DNA of 64,000 bases, taken from the NCBI GenBank assembly GCA_048500275.1, contig JASNYI010000001.1, positions 310,001 through 374,000 of the forward strand, read 5' to 3'. The translations under genes and the position numbers were made by a program. How positions within the stretch are numbered: the stretch's first letter is position 1; the number at the start of each line of letters is the position of its first letter. This DNA is from UBA5066 sp048500275. GTDB lineage: Bacteria > Acidobacteriota > Thermoanaerobaculia > UBA5066. Positions 15,131 to 22,452 of this stretch are shown piece by piece. The notes beneath the pieces were generated by a model that was not told where the DNA came from, searched no databases, and worked only from the letters and a program-made list of their open reading frames with translations.

Positions 15131-16135
15131 ATGAACCCCTTCGCCTCCCGTCCGGCGCTTGCCGTCGCGACACTCGCCCTCCTCGCGGCAGCTTTCCCCT
15201 CCACGGCCCAGCCCGCGTCTCCGACGACCCCGGCGGTCCGCCCCCTCGAGAGCTGGACGAAGGCCCTCCCGAAGGAGGTCCTCGGCCGGTTCGTGCGGGC
15301 GCTTCCGCCGGCGGCGGCCGACGACTACGCCGCCGACAAGATCCGGATCGCCGTCTTCGGGACGGAGGACGTCCTGTGGGACGGCAGCCCCGTCTCGCTG
15401 GAGACGAGATGGGCGCTGGACCGGGTCCGCTCCCTCGCGGCCGGGCGGCCCGAATGGAAGACGACGCCCCCCTTCTCCGCGGCGCTCTCCGACGACCCCG
15501 AGGCGGTCGCGGACCTGACGCCCGAGGATCTCGCGCGCCTGACGGGCGCCGCCGTCGCGGGCCTCGAGCCGCAGGAGGTCCACCGGGACGTCCTCTCGTG
15601 GGCGAAAGCCGCCCGCGAGGACGGCCGGGCGCCCGCCGACCTCGCCCGTCCCGCGATCCGGGAGCTCCTCGCCTTCCTCCGCTCCTGGGGATTCCGGAAC
15701 TACGTCGTCTCCGACGGCCCGCTCGAGGTGACCCGCGCGCTCGTCGAGGCTCTCTACGCCCTCCCCGCGTACAGGGTGATCGCGCCGCCTTCCCCGGTCG
15801 AGGTCCGCGACCCGGCCGGCGCCACGCGCGTCGTCTTCTCCGCCGAGCCGCCCCCGCCCGCCACCGGCGAGTCCCGCCTGCGCGACGTGATGCGGCAGGT
15901 CGGCGCGAGGCCCCTCTTCGTGGCGGCGTCGCGCGCGAAGGACGCCCCCTTCATCCAGTGGTCCGCGGGGTCGGGGGGGCCGTTCCTCTCGCTCGTCTTC
16001 TTCGAGACCGGGAGGAACCCGGGGGACCGGTTCCAGTCGCTCAGGCCGGCGGTCCCGGTCGGCAGGTGGACGGTCGTCGTCCCGTCCCGCGACTGGAAGG
16101 CCCGGTCCGCCGGGCCGAAAGCCAACGTGAAGTAA
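15131..16135 (+). CDS. Exported HAD-fold protein lacking the catalytic aspartates
   Basis: A 334-residue protein with a signal peptide (about 1-26, ending TAQ). The body aligns by motif order with HAD-type phosphatases whose motif I is FDNDGTLW, but here the segment is FGTEDVLW (residues 76-83): the nucleophile Asp is Gly and the second Asp is Glu. Motif II survives as YVVSDG, but the late AGNSNGD-type motif reads AASRAKD, and the end (GRWTVVVPSRDWK) matches the family's W-T-V-V..D-W end. It is therefore probably a non-catalytic exported relative. The start is supported by CAGGAGATCGC before ATG. Its neighbours (thiamin operon, terC) do not suggest a role. Confidence 0.75.
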   Translation: MNPFASRPALAVATLALLAAAFPSTAQPASPTTPAVRPLESWTKALPKEVLGRFVRALPPAAADDYAADKIRIAVFGTEDVLWDGSPVSLETRWALDRVRSLAAGRPEWKTTPPFSAALSDDPEAVADLTPEDLARLTGAAVAGLEPQEVHRDVLSWAKAAREDGRAPADLARPAIRELLAFLRSWGFRNYVVSDGPLEVTRALVEALYALPAYRVIAPPSPVEVRDPAGATRVVFSAEPPPPATGESRLRDVMRQVGARPLFVAASRAKDAPFIQWSAGSGGPFLSLVFFETGRNPGDRFQSLRPAVPVGRWTVVVPSRDWKARSAGPKANVK

Positions 16136-16204
16136 CGGAGCGCGCGAGGGCCGCCCGACCCGGATAGACTCGGCCGAAACCGGCGCCCCGAACGGGAGAG
16201 ACGA

Positions 16205-16963
<759 letters not shown>

Positions 16964-17004
16964 CGAGGACGTCCGGCGGGCCGCCGGGCAGAAAGAGGAG
17001 TCGA

Positions 17005-17892
17005 ATGAGCAAGGCCGCGAAAGTCTGCCGCCCCTATCGCGTCGAGAGCGGAAAGGGATTCCGCCTGAAGGATTTCGACCCCGGCGACACGGGCGGCCTG
17101 AAGCTCGAGAAGGACCACGCCGCCCAGCTCCTCGACAGGGGAACGGAGGTCCTCGCCGAGCTGCAGGACCGGCTCTACGCCCAGGACAAGCGGGCCCTCC
17201 TCCTCGTCTTCCAGGCCATGGACGCCGCCGGGAAGGACGGGACGATCAAGCACGTCATGTCGGGCGTGAACCCGCAGGGATGCCAGGTCTTCTCCTTCAA
17301 GGCGCCGTCGGCCGAGGAGCTCGACCACGACTTCCTCTGGAGGACGACGAAGAGCCTCCCCGAACGCGGCCGGATCGGGATCTTCAACCGCTCGTACTAC
17401 GAGGAGGTTCTCGTCGTCCGCGTCCACCCGGAGATCCTCGGGAAGCAGAAGCTCCCCCCCGAGCTCGTGACGAAGAAGATCTGGAAGGAGCGTCACGAGG
17501 ACATCGCCGCGTTCGAGAAGTACCTCTCCCGCAACGGGGTCGCCGTGGTGAAGTTCTTCCTCCACGTCTCGAGGAAGGAGCAGAAGAAGCGCTTCCTCGA
17601 ACGGCTCGACCGGCCCGAGAAGAACTGGAAGTTCTCTCTCGCCGACGCCGAGGAGCGAAAGCACTGGGACGCGTACATGGAGGCCTACGAGGACGCCATC
17701 CGCGCCACGGCGGCCCCCTGGGCCCCCTGGTACGTCGTCCCGGCCGACGCCAAGTGGTTCACCCGCCTCGTCGTCGCTTCGGCGGTCATCGACGCGATGG
17801 AGAAGATGGACCTCGCCTACCCCGAGGTCGACGAGGCGAAGAAGGCCGAGCTCGCGAAGGCGCGGGCGGCGCTCGAGGCCGAGAAGGGCTGA
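17005..17892 (+). CDS. ppk2: Polyphosphate:nucleotide phosphotransferase (PPK2, class II/III type)
   Basis: A 295-residue cytoplasmic enzyme with Walker A AMDAAGKDGT (residues 71-80), lid/Walker B IFNRSYYEEVLVVRVHPE and the SRKEQKKRFLERLDRP motif. The NRSYYE pattern and the extended N-terminus (PYRVESGKGFRLKDFDPGDT) are those of the PPK2 group that phosphorylates AMP or ADP with polyphosphate, distinct from the class I enzyme at 5123-5974, which has DRSWYNR. AAGAGGAG precedes the ATG. The gene follows terC closely and ends at a long hairpin. Confidence 0.92.
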   Translation: MSKAAKVCRPYRVESGKGFRLKDFDPGDTGGLKLEKDHAAQLLDRGTEVLAELQDRLYAQDKRALLLVFQAMDAAGKDGTIKHVMSGVNPQGCQVFSFKAPSAEELDHDFLWRTTKSLPERGRIGIFNRSYYEEVLVVRVHPEILGKQKLPPELVTKKIWKERHEDIAAFEKYLSRNGVAVVKFFLHVSRKEQKKRFLERLDRPEKNWKFSLADAEERKHWDAYMEAYEDAIRATAAPWAPWYVVPADAKWFTRLVVASAVIDAMEKMDLAYPEVDEAKKAELAKARAALEAEKG

Positions 17893-17912
17893 GGCCGGAG
17901 GGCCGGGGCGCG

Positions 17913-17943
17913 CGCGCCGTCTCCCCCCGGGGGAGACGGCGCG
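17913..17943. terminator. Long hairpin between converging genes
   Basis: A 14-bp stem (17913-17926 with 17930-17943, core CGTCTCCCC/GGGGAGACG) with a 3-base loop lies between the ppk2 stop and the GTPase stop. There is no T tract on either strand, so termination by hairpin alone is likely but unproven. Confidence 0.6.
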
Positions 17944-17946
17944 GCG

Positions 17947-18933
17947 CTACGCGTGCAGCTCGACGACGTCGCGGTCGGCGAGGACGTGGTGCCGGTCGAC
18001 CTGCTGCCCGTCGAACTTCGCGTGCCCCCAGAGCCGGGCGAACCGGAAGGCCGCGGCGACGTCCTTGTGGACCCGCTCGGCGAGGTGGTGGACCGTCGCG
18101 CCCTCCGGCAGGACGAACGGCGAGGCGAGGTCCGGCTTCTTTCCCGGCTCCTTCGCGTAGACGCGCACCCGCTTCAGCTCCCGGAAGAGGACCGGCCGCA
18201 GCTCGTCGAGGCCCGCGCCGGAGAGGGCCGAGACCGGGTGGAACGGGAGGTCCGTTCCGATCGCCTCGCGGGCGATCTCGGCGAAGGTGCCGTCGTCCAG
18301 GTCGGACTTGTTCCCGAGGGCGATCACGGGCCTCACGGCGAGGAAGGGCGGGGCGTCGTCCGGCAGGGGCCGCACCCGCGGCCAGACGCGCGCCTTCTCG
18401 AGGAGCTCGAGGAGGAGCCTCGCCGCCTCCTCGCCGTCGTCGGCCGTCACGTCGAGGACGAGCAGGACGCCGTCCGCGTTGTGGGCGAGGTTCACGAGGT
18501 AGGGCTCCGTGTGCCCGGTGGCGACGGCCGGCGTGTCGACGAGCTGCACCTGGACGTCCTCGAACGGCATCATCCCGGGCAGCGGCGCGCGCGTCGTGAA
18601 CGGGTACTCGCCGATCTCCGGGTGCGCGTGCGTGAGGGCGGCGAGGAGCGACGACTTCCCCGCGTTCGGCTCGCCGAGGAGGACCCATTGCCCGGCCCCC
18701 TCCCGCTTCACGTGCCCCGGGTCGGCCCGGCGGCCGCCGTGCGCCGCGTGCTCGGCCTCGCCCTCGAGCTTGGCGAGCCGCTTCTTCAGGTCGGCGAAGA
18801 GCTTCTCGGTCCCCTTGTGCTTGGGCAGGAGCGCGATCATCTCGCGCAGCGCCCCGAGCTTCTCCGCGTGAGAGGACGCCGCCTTGAACCGCTCCTCCGC
18901 GTCGTGGTACTGCGGCGTCAGGTTCGCGGGCAC
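17947..18933 (-). CDS. DRG/Obg-like GTPase with a C-terminal TGS domain
   Basis: A 328-residue GTPase. A helical N-terminus (about 1-65) is followed by the G domain: G1 GEPNAGKSS (87-95), G2 threonines in YPFTTRAP, G3 DTPA, G4 NKSD and G5-like VSALSG. The C-terminal 70 residues are a TGS domain ending HHVLADRDVVELHA. This order is that of DRG-type translation GTPases found mainly in archaea and eukaryotes and scattered in bacteria; a ribosome- or RNA-linked role is likely. It starts with GTG and has no ribosome site; a GATAAT box lies 6 nt upstream, so the message is probably leaderless and divergent from the gene at 19015. Confidence 0.87.
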   Translation of the reverse strand: MPANLTPQYHDAEERFKAASSHAEKLGALREMIALLPKHKGTEKLFADLKKRLAKLEGEAEHAAHGGRRADPGHVKREGAGQWVLLGEPNAGKSSLLAALTHAHPEIGEYPFTTRAPLPGMMPFEDVQVQLVDTPAVATGHTEPYLVNLAHNADGVLLVLDVTADDGEEAARLLLELLEKARVWPRVRPLPDDAPPFLAVRPVIALGNKSDLDDGTFAEIAREAIGTDLPFHPVSALSGAGLDELRPVLFRELKRVRVYAKEPGKKPDLASPFVLPEGATVHHLAERVHKDVAAAFRFARLWGHAKFDGQQVDRHHVLADRDVVELHA

Positions 18934-18939
18934 GTCGGG

Positions 18940-19004
18940 ATTATCCGCCGATCGATCGGCTCCCGTCCCTCCTTCGACCGCCGGGGGCGGCGAGACGCTA
19001 TCCT
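18940..19004. promoter_or_regulatory. Divergent promoter region with two -10-like boxes
   Basis: GATAAT on the minus strand (18945-18940) lies 6 nt before the GTPase GTG, and TATCCT on the plus strand (18999-19004) lies 10 nt before the GTG at 19015. Neither start has a Shine-Dalgarno. The intergenic gap is only 81 bases. No clear -35 boxes were found. Confidence 0.5.
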
Positions 19005-19014
19005 CGCGTGCGCC

Positions 19015-20991
19015 GTGAGCGACCTCTTCGAGTCACTCCTCTCCGCCTCGACCCCCGAAGAGCGGGCCGACGCTTTCGTCCGCTTCGTGCGCGAGAGTCG
19101 AACGATTTCGACGTCCGGCCCCGACGAGCGATCCCACGTCGGCGCCCTGCTGCGGGCGATCGAGGAGAGCCCCGAACGGCGCGAGCAGGTCCTCGGCACG
19201 CTCTCCGCCGTCCTCGCCGAGACCGACGGGACGGCCCTCTTCGGAGACGTCGGGATCCCGAGCGACCGGGGATTCCTCGCCGAGCTGGGCGACAGGATCT
19301 CCTCCCGGCTCATTCCCTCTCCCCGCGACGCCCACGACCTCTCCGACATCGTCTCGCGACTCTTCGCGACGGACTCCGACGTCGCGAAGTTCTGCGACCT
19401 CCCTCTCTCCGACGTCCACCGCCTCGTCCGCCTCCTCGACGAGGGGCTCTCGAGGGAGGCCGCCGCCGCCCTCGCGCGCGGCTTCGCCGACGGCTTCCGG
19501 CTCCTCCTCTCGCGGATCCAGGCCCAGGGGCTCTCGCGCAAGCTGCGGTTCCGGTCGAGCCCCGGCCCGGTCTCCTCCTCGCCGTTCCACCGGATCCTCC
19601 GGTCGGGCGACGCCCTCCTCGACGCCTGGCTCTCCGGCCGGGACGTTCGCCCGTCGCTCCAGGCCTTCAACAAGGACTCGGGGGAGTGCCGCAAGGAATG
19701 CCGGGTCATCCACCGCCACCTCGAGGACGCCGGCGTGAGCGTCGACGTCGTCTTCGGCCTCCAGGTCATCGACCGCTGCCTGACCCGCACCGCCCTGATG
19801 GCCGACGTCATGGAGGAGCCGCCCGGACCGGAGCGCTCACGGGCGATCCACCGGCTCCTCTCGCGGCTCATCCAGCTCGCGCACCAGGACAAGAGCGTCT
19901 TCCACCTGGTCCGCTGGAACCTTCACCTCCTCGACCGGAAAATCGTCGACCGGACCGGTAAGACCGGCGAGCACTACGTCGCGATCACGCGCCCCGAGTA
20001 CCGCCACATCTGGGTCGCCGCGGCGGGAGGCGGGGCGCTCACGGTCCTCACCGCGGCGTTCAAGATGCTCGTCCACGAGTGGCACCTCGCGCCCTTCCCG
20101 GAGAGCTTCCTCTACGGCCTGAACTACGCCGTCAGCTTTCTCCTGATGCAGGCGTTCGGCCTCGTCCTGGCCACGAAGCAGCCGGCGATGACGGCGGCGG
20201 CGCTCGCGCAGATCATGCGCGAGGCGACCGGGGACGACCGCGAGGAGAGGATCGCGGGATTCTTCGCGCGGCTCACGAGCTCCCAGCTCGCCGCGGCGGT
20301 CTCGAACGTCGTGACGGTCGGCGTCGGTGCGACCGTGTTCGTCGCCGGCTGGCTCTACCTCGCCGGAAAGCCCTGGGTCGACGCGAAGACGGCGAGCGAT
20401 ACGTTCCTCGTCCTGAGCCCGCTCGACAGCGGGACGGTCTTCTTCGCGGCGCTCACCGGCGTCCTCCTCTGGATGGGGAGCCTCGCCGGAGGCTGGTTCG
20501 AGAACTGGTCGACGTACCACCGGGTCCCCGAGGGGATCGCCCGGCACCCGCTCGGGAAGGTCCTCGGCACGGAGCGGATGAAGCGGCTCGCCGACGGCCT
20601 CGCGAGGAACGCCTCCGGAATCGCCACGAACGTCGCGCTCGGGTTCCTCCTCGGCTTCGCCCCCGCCGTCGGGCGGTTCTTCGGGATCCCCTTCGACGTG
20701 CGGCACGTCACCCTCTCGACCGGCCAGCTCGCCCTCGCCGCCTCGAGCCTCGGCGAGGGCTGGTTCGGCGAAGGGGCGTTCCTGCGCGGCCTCGCGGGGA
20801 TCGGCGTGATGTTCGTCCTGAACCTCTCGGTCAGCTTCGCGCTCTCGCTCTTCAACGCGGCCCGGGCCTACGAGATGCCGGCGGGCGAGCTGGCGGGGGT
20901 CCTGAAGCACGTCCTCAAGCGTGCCCTCAGACGCCCCGTCGACTTCGTCCGCCCGCCCCCCCGCGAGACGAAGCCGGCGCCCGTTCCCTGA
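19015..20991 (+). CDS. Gcr-type ('site-specific recombinase' family) membrane protein
   Basis: A 658-residue protein of the family named after Neisseria Gcr (Pfam SpecificRecomb). The N-terminal half is soluble and helical (about 1-320, with FNKDSGECRKECRVIHRHLE). The C-terminal half carries about six membrane segments, with ITRPEYRHIWVAAAGGGALT, FGLVLATKQPAMTAAALAQ and GLARNASGIATNVALGFLLG. Despite the family name it has no recombinase catalytic residues and is an inner-membrane protein of unknown function. The GTG start at 19015 opens the conserved region directly and has TATCCT 10 nt upstream and no ribosome site. It is followed by a long inverted repeat. Confidence 0.85.
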   Translation: MSDLFESLLSASTPEERADAFVRFVRESRTISTSGPDERSHVGALLRAIEESPERREQVLGTLSAVLAETDGTALFGDVGIPSDRGFLAELGDRISSRLIPSPRDAHDLSDIVSRLFATDSDVAKFCDLPLSDVHRLVRLLDEGLSREAAAALARGFADGFRLLLSRIQAQGLSRKLRFRSSPGPVSSSPFHRILRSGDALLDAWLSGRDVRPSLQAFNKDSGECRKECRVIHRHLEDAGVSVDVVFGLQVIDRCLTRTALMADVMEEPPGPERSRAIHRLLSRLIQLAHQDKSVFHLVRWNLHLLDRKIVDRTGKTGEHYVAITRPEYRHIWVAAAGGGALTVLTAAFKMLVHEWHLAPFPESFLYGLNYAVSFLLMQAFGLVLATKQPAMTAAALAQIMREATGDDREERIAGFFARLTSSQLAAAVSNVVTVGVGATVFVAGWLYLAGKPWVDAKTASDTFLVLSPLDSGTVFFAALTGVLLWMGSLAGGWFENWSTYHRVPEGIARHPLGKVLGTERMKRLADGLARNASGIATNVALGFLLGFAPAVGRFFGIPFDVRHVTLSTGQLALAASSLGEGWFGEGAFLRGLAGIGVMFVLNLSVSFALSLFNAARAYEMPAGELAGVLKHVLKRALRRPVDFVRPPPRETKPAPVP

Positions 20992-21012
20992 GTTCCGGAT
21001 CTTCCGGACTTC

Positions 21013-21067
21013 GTGCCAGGCATGAAATCGTGTATTGCTCCACAATACACGATTTCATGCCTGGCAC
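21013..21067. repeat. Perfect 25-bp inverted repeat (REP/REPIN-like element)
   Basis: Arms 21013-21037 (starting GTGCCAGGCATGAAATCG) and 21043-21067 are exact reverse complements with a 5-base loop, CTCCA. It is AT-richer than its surroundings. A mutated copy with the same arms is found at 26234-26299. Dispersed hairpins of this kind are usually spread by REP-associated tyrosine transposases; none is encoded in the window. Confidence 0.92.
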
Positions 21068-21142
21068 TACCGCCGGCAGGCACGACCGCCGGCACCCGCT
21101 CCTTGCCGCTCAACTCCACGACTCGCTCCATTCCGGGCCCCT

Positions 21143-21188
21143 ACCCGGACATTCCTATCGAGCGGGGACCCGGACATTTCCATGGAGC
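21143..21188. repeat. Two direct copies of a 21-bp unit, possible insertion-sequence end
   Basis: ACCCGGACATTCCTATCGAGC at 21143-21163 (given here to 20: ACCCGGACATTCCTATCGAG) and a copy at 21168-21188 matching at 18 of 21 positions, with a period of 25. An inverted partial match (GGGTGTCCGG) follows at about 21198-21208. Short tandem units of the CCGGACATT type are found at ends of some IS elements (IS21-like), so this may be a relic end; no transposase is present. Alternatively they are operators for the promoter that starts 24 bases further on. Confidence 0.5.
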
Positions 21189-21211
21189 TTCGACACCGGG
21201 TGTCCGGCCGC

Positions 21212-21240
21212 TTGACGGCCCAGGCTTATGCTGATATAGT
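21212..21240 (+). promoter_or_regulatory. Consensus sigma-70 promoter
   Basis: TTGACG (21212-21217), a 17-base spacer and TATAGT (21235-21240). Transcription should start near 21247, that is, between the two candidate start codons of the small zinc-ribbon gene (21244 and 21250). The segment is much more AT-rich than the genome around it. Confidence 0.75.
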
Positions 21241-21243
21241 TAT

Positions 21244-21411
21244 ATGGTTATGTGTCATCCCGTTCGCTGCAGCAAGTGTCAGAAGCCGACCTGGGCCGGT
21301 TGCGGCCGGCACGTCGAGGAAGCCCTCGCGGGCGTGCCCCGCGAGAAGCGCTGCTCCTGCCCGCCCCCGGAGTCGTTCCTGACGAGGCTCTTCTCCCACA
21401 GGGGAAACTGA
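21244..21411 (+). CDS. Small zinc-ribbon-like protein (53-55 residues)
   Basis: A short frame beginning MVMCHPVRCSKCQKPTWAGC and continuing GRHVEEALAGVPREKRCSC, ending at TGA 21409-21411. Cys residues in CxxxxCxxC spacing at the start, a C..GxH turn and a late CSC could bind one zinc. The start MCxPVxCxxCxKxTWAGCGxHV is a pattern I recall from small uncharacterised proteins in actinobacteria and other groups, which supports a real gene. ATG at 21250 fits the predicted transcript start (leaderless); ATG at 21244 would lie upstream of it. There is no ribosome site. Function unknown. Confidence 0.75.
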   Translation: MVMCHPVRCSKCQKPTWAGCGRHVEEALAGVPREKRCSCPPPESFLTRLFSHRGN

Positions 21412-21652
21412 CTCTCCTGGCCTCGCTCCGGGCTCTCCTTCTTCGCAGGCGGTCGCCTGGAGCCCGCTCGATGCTTCTCCGGCAAGCGTCCGGTGTCTGT
21501 GGCCACGTGCCCGCTGTTCCCCCTGGCCTGCCAAATGTCGCAGGAGAACCCGGACCCACCTGAAGCGGAACCCATAAGGACAAACTGAGCTTTTGCAGTC
21601 GGTTACAGTACCGATGACAAGGGCACACAAAAAATATAATGTATAGCGCATC
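21412..21652 (+). promoter_or_regulatory. Intergenic region with a perfect TATAAT before the GntR gene
   Basis: 241 bases without a convincing gene. The last 60 are AT-rich and contain TATAAT at 21635-21640, 12 nt before the GntR ATG, with no recognisable -35 at 17 bases and no ribosome site. I see no clear GntR operator. Confidence 0.5.
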
Positions 21653-22339
21653 ATGCAAGGACGCGCCGGACCGGACCGCCACCGACAGCTTCGGCAGTGG
21701 GTCGTGGATCGCCTCCGAGCCGAGATCCTCGAGGGCCAGCGCCGTCCGGGCGACTGGCTCCGGCAGGAGAGCGTCGCGCGCGAGGAGGGTGTCAGCCAGA
21801 CGCCCGTCCGCGAGGCGCTGAAGCAGCTCGTCGCCGAAGGGCTGCTCGAGCACGTCCCGTATCGGGGCATCCGCGTCGTGTCGCTCTCCGTCGACGACGC
21901 CGAGGACCTCTACGCGAGCCGCGCCGTCCTGGAGCCGATGGCCGCCCGCCACGCCGCGACGGCCATCACCGCAGAGGAGCTCAGGGAGCTCGCCGCGCTC
22001 CACGAGCGGATGCTCGCCTGCGAGGTGCCGGCCCGCCTGAAGGAGTACCGCGACCTGAACCGGCGGTTTCACGAGCTCATCGTGGGCGCGTCGCGCCGGA
22101 CGTTCCTGGCGCGGACGCTCGGGAGCTTCTGGTCGGCTTTCCCCACGATGCTCTGGAGCAACGTCCCCGGGATCGCCACGGCTTCGCTCCCCGAGCGGGG
22201 AGACCCCGACGCCGAGGAGCACGCCGAGATCGTCGCTGCGTTGACGGCCCGCGACCCCGAGCGCGCCGCGGCTGCCGTCCGGCGCCACGTCGAAGCGGCG
22301 GGCCGGACCCTCGTCGCCGCCATGAGGAAGCCGTCGTGA
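21653..22339 (+). CDS. GntR-family transcriptional regulator (FadR/FCD subfamily)
   Basis: A 228-residue DNA-binding protein. A winged helix-turn-helix covers about residues 12-75 (VDRLRAEILEGQRRPGDWLR, SVAREEGVSQTPVREALKQL, PYRGIRVVSL). A helical FCD ligand-binding domain follows (about 85-220), with RAVLEPMAARHAA and the metal-ligand pattern D..R.FH.LI (RDLNRRFHELIVGAS) and later EEHAEIVAAL...RHVEAA. Such regulators bind organic acids or sugar acids. It is followed in the same direction, after 113 nt, by an Oar-like TonB receptor, which is its most likely target. The start follows a TATAAT box by 12 nt. Confidence 0.9.
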   Translation: MQGRAGPDRHRQLRQWVVDRLRAEILEGQRRPGDWLRQESVAREEGVSQTPVREALKQLVAEGLLEHVPYRGIRVVSLSVDDAEDLYASRAVLEPMAARHAATAITAEELRELAALHERMLACEVPARLKEYRDLNRRFHELIVGASRRTFLARTLGSFWSAFPTMLWSNVPGIATASLPERGDPDAEEHAEIVAALTARDPERAAAAVRRHVEAAGRTLVAAMRKPS

Positions 22340-22452
22340 GGCTCCCGGCGCGCACGCCGGCGCACGCCGTGCGGACGGCGTCGAACGAGACTGCCACGAG
22401 TTCTGAAAGCGGGCCCCCGGGCGCAGCCCGGTCCCCGGAAAGAGGAGGAGTC

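Noticed and set aside
16136..16204. Manganese (yybP-ykoY) riboswitch before terC
   Set aside because: The leader is only 69 bases and has none of the conserved aptamer parts.
19015..20991. DNA recombinase function for the 'site-specific recombinase' family protein
   Set aside because: It has several membrane helices and none of the Ser or Tyr recombinase catalytic motifs; the family name is historical.
21013..21067. The 25-bp inverted repeat as a simple terminator of the Gcr-type gene
   Set aside because: A second copy with the same arms elsewhere and no T tract favour a dispersed repeat, although it may also stop transcription.
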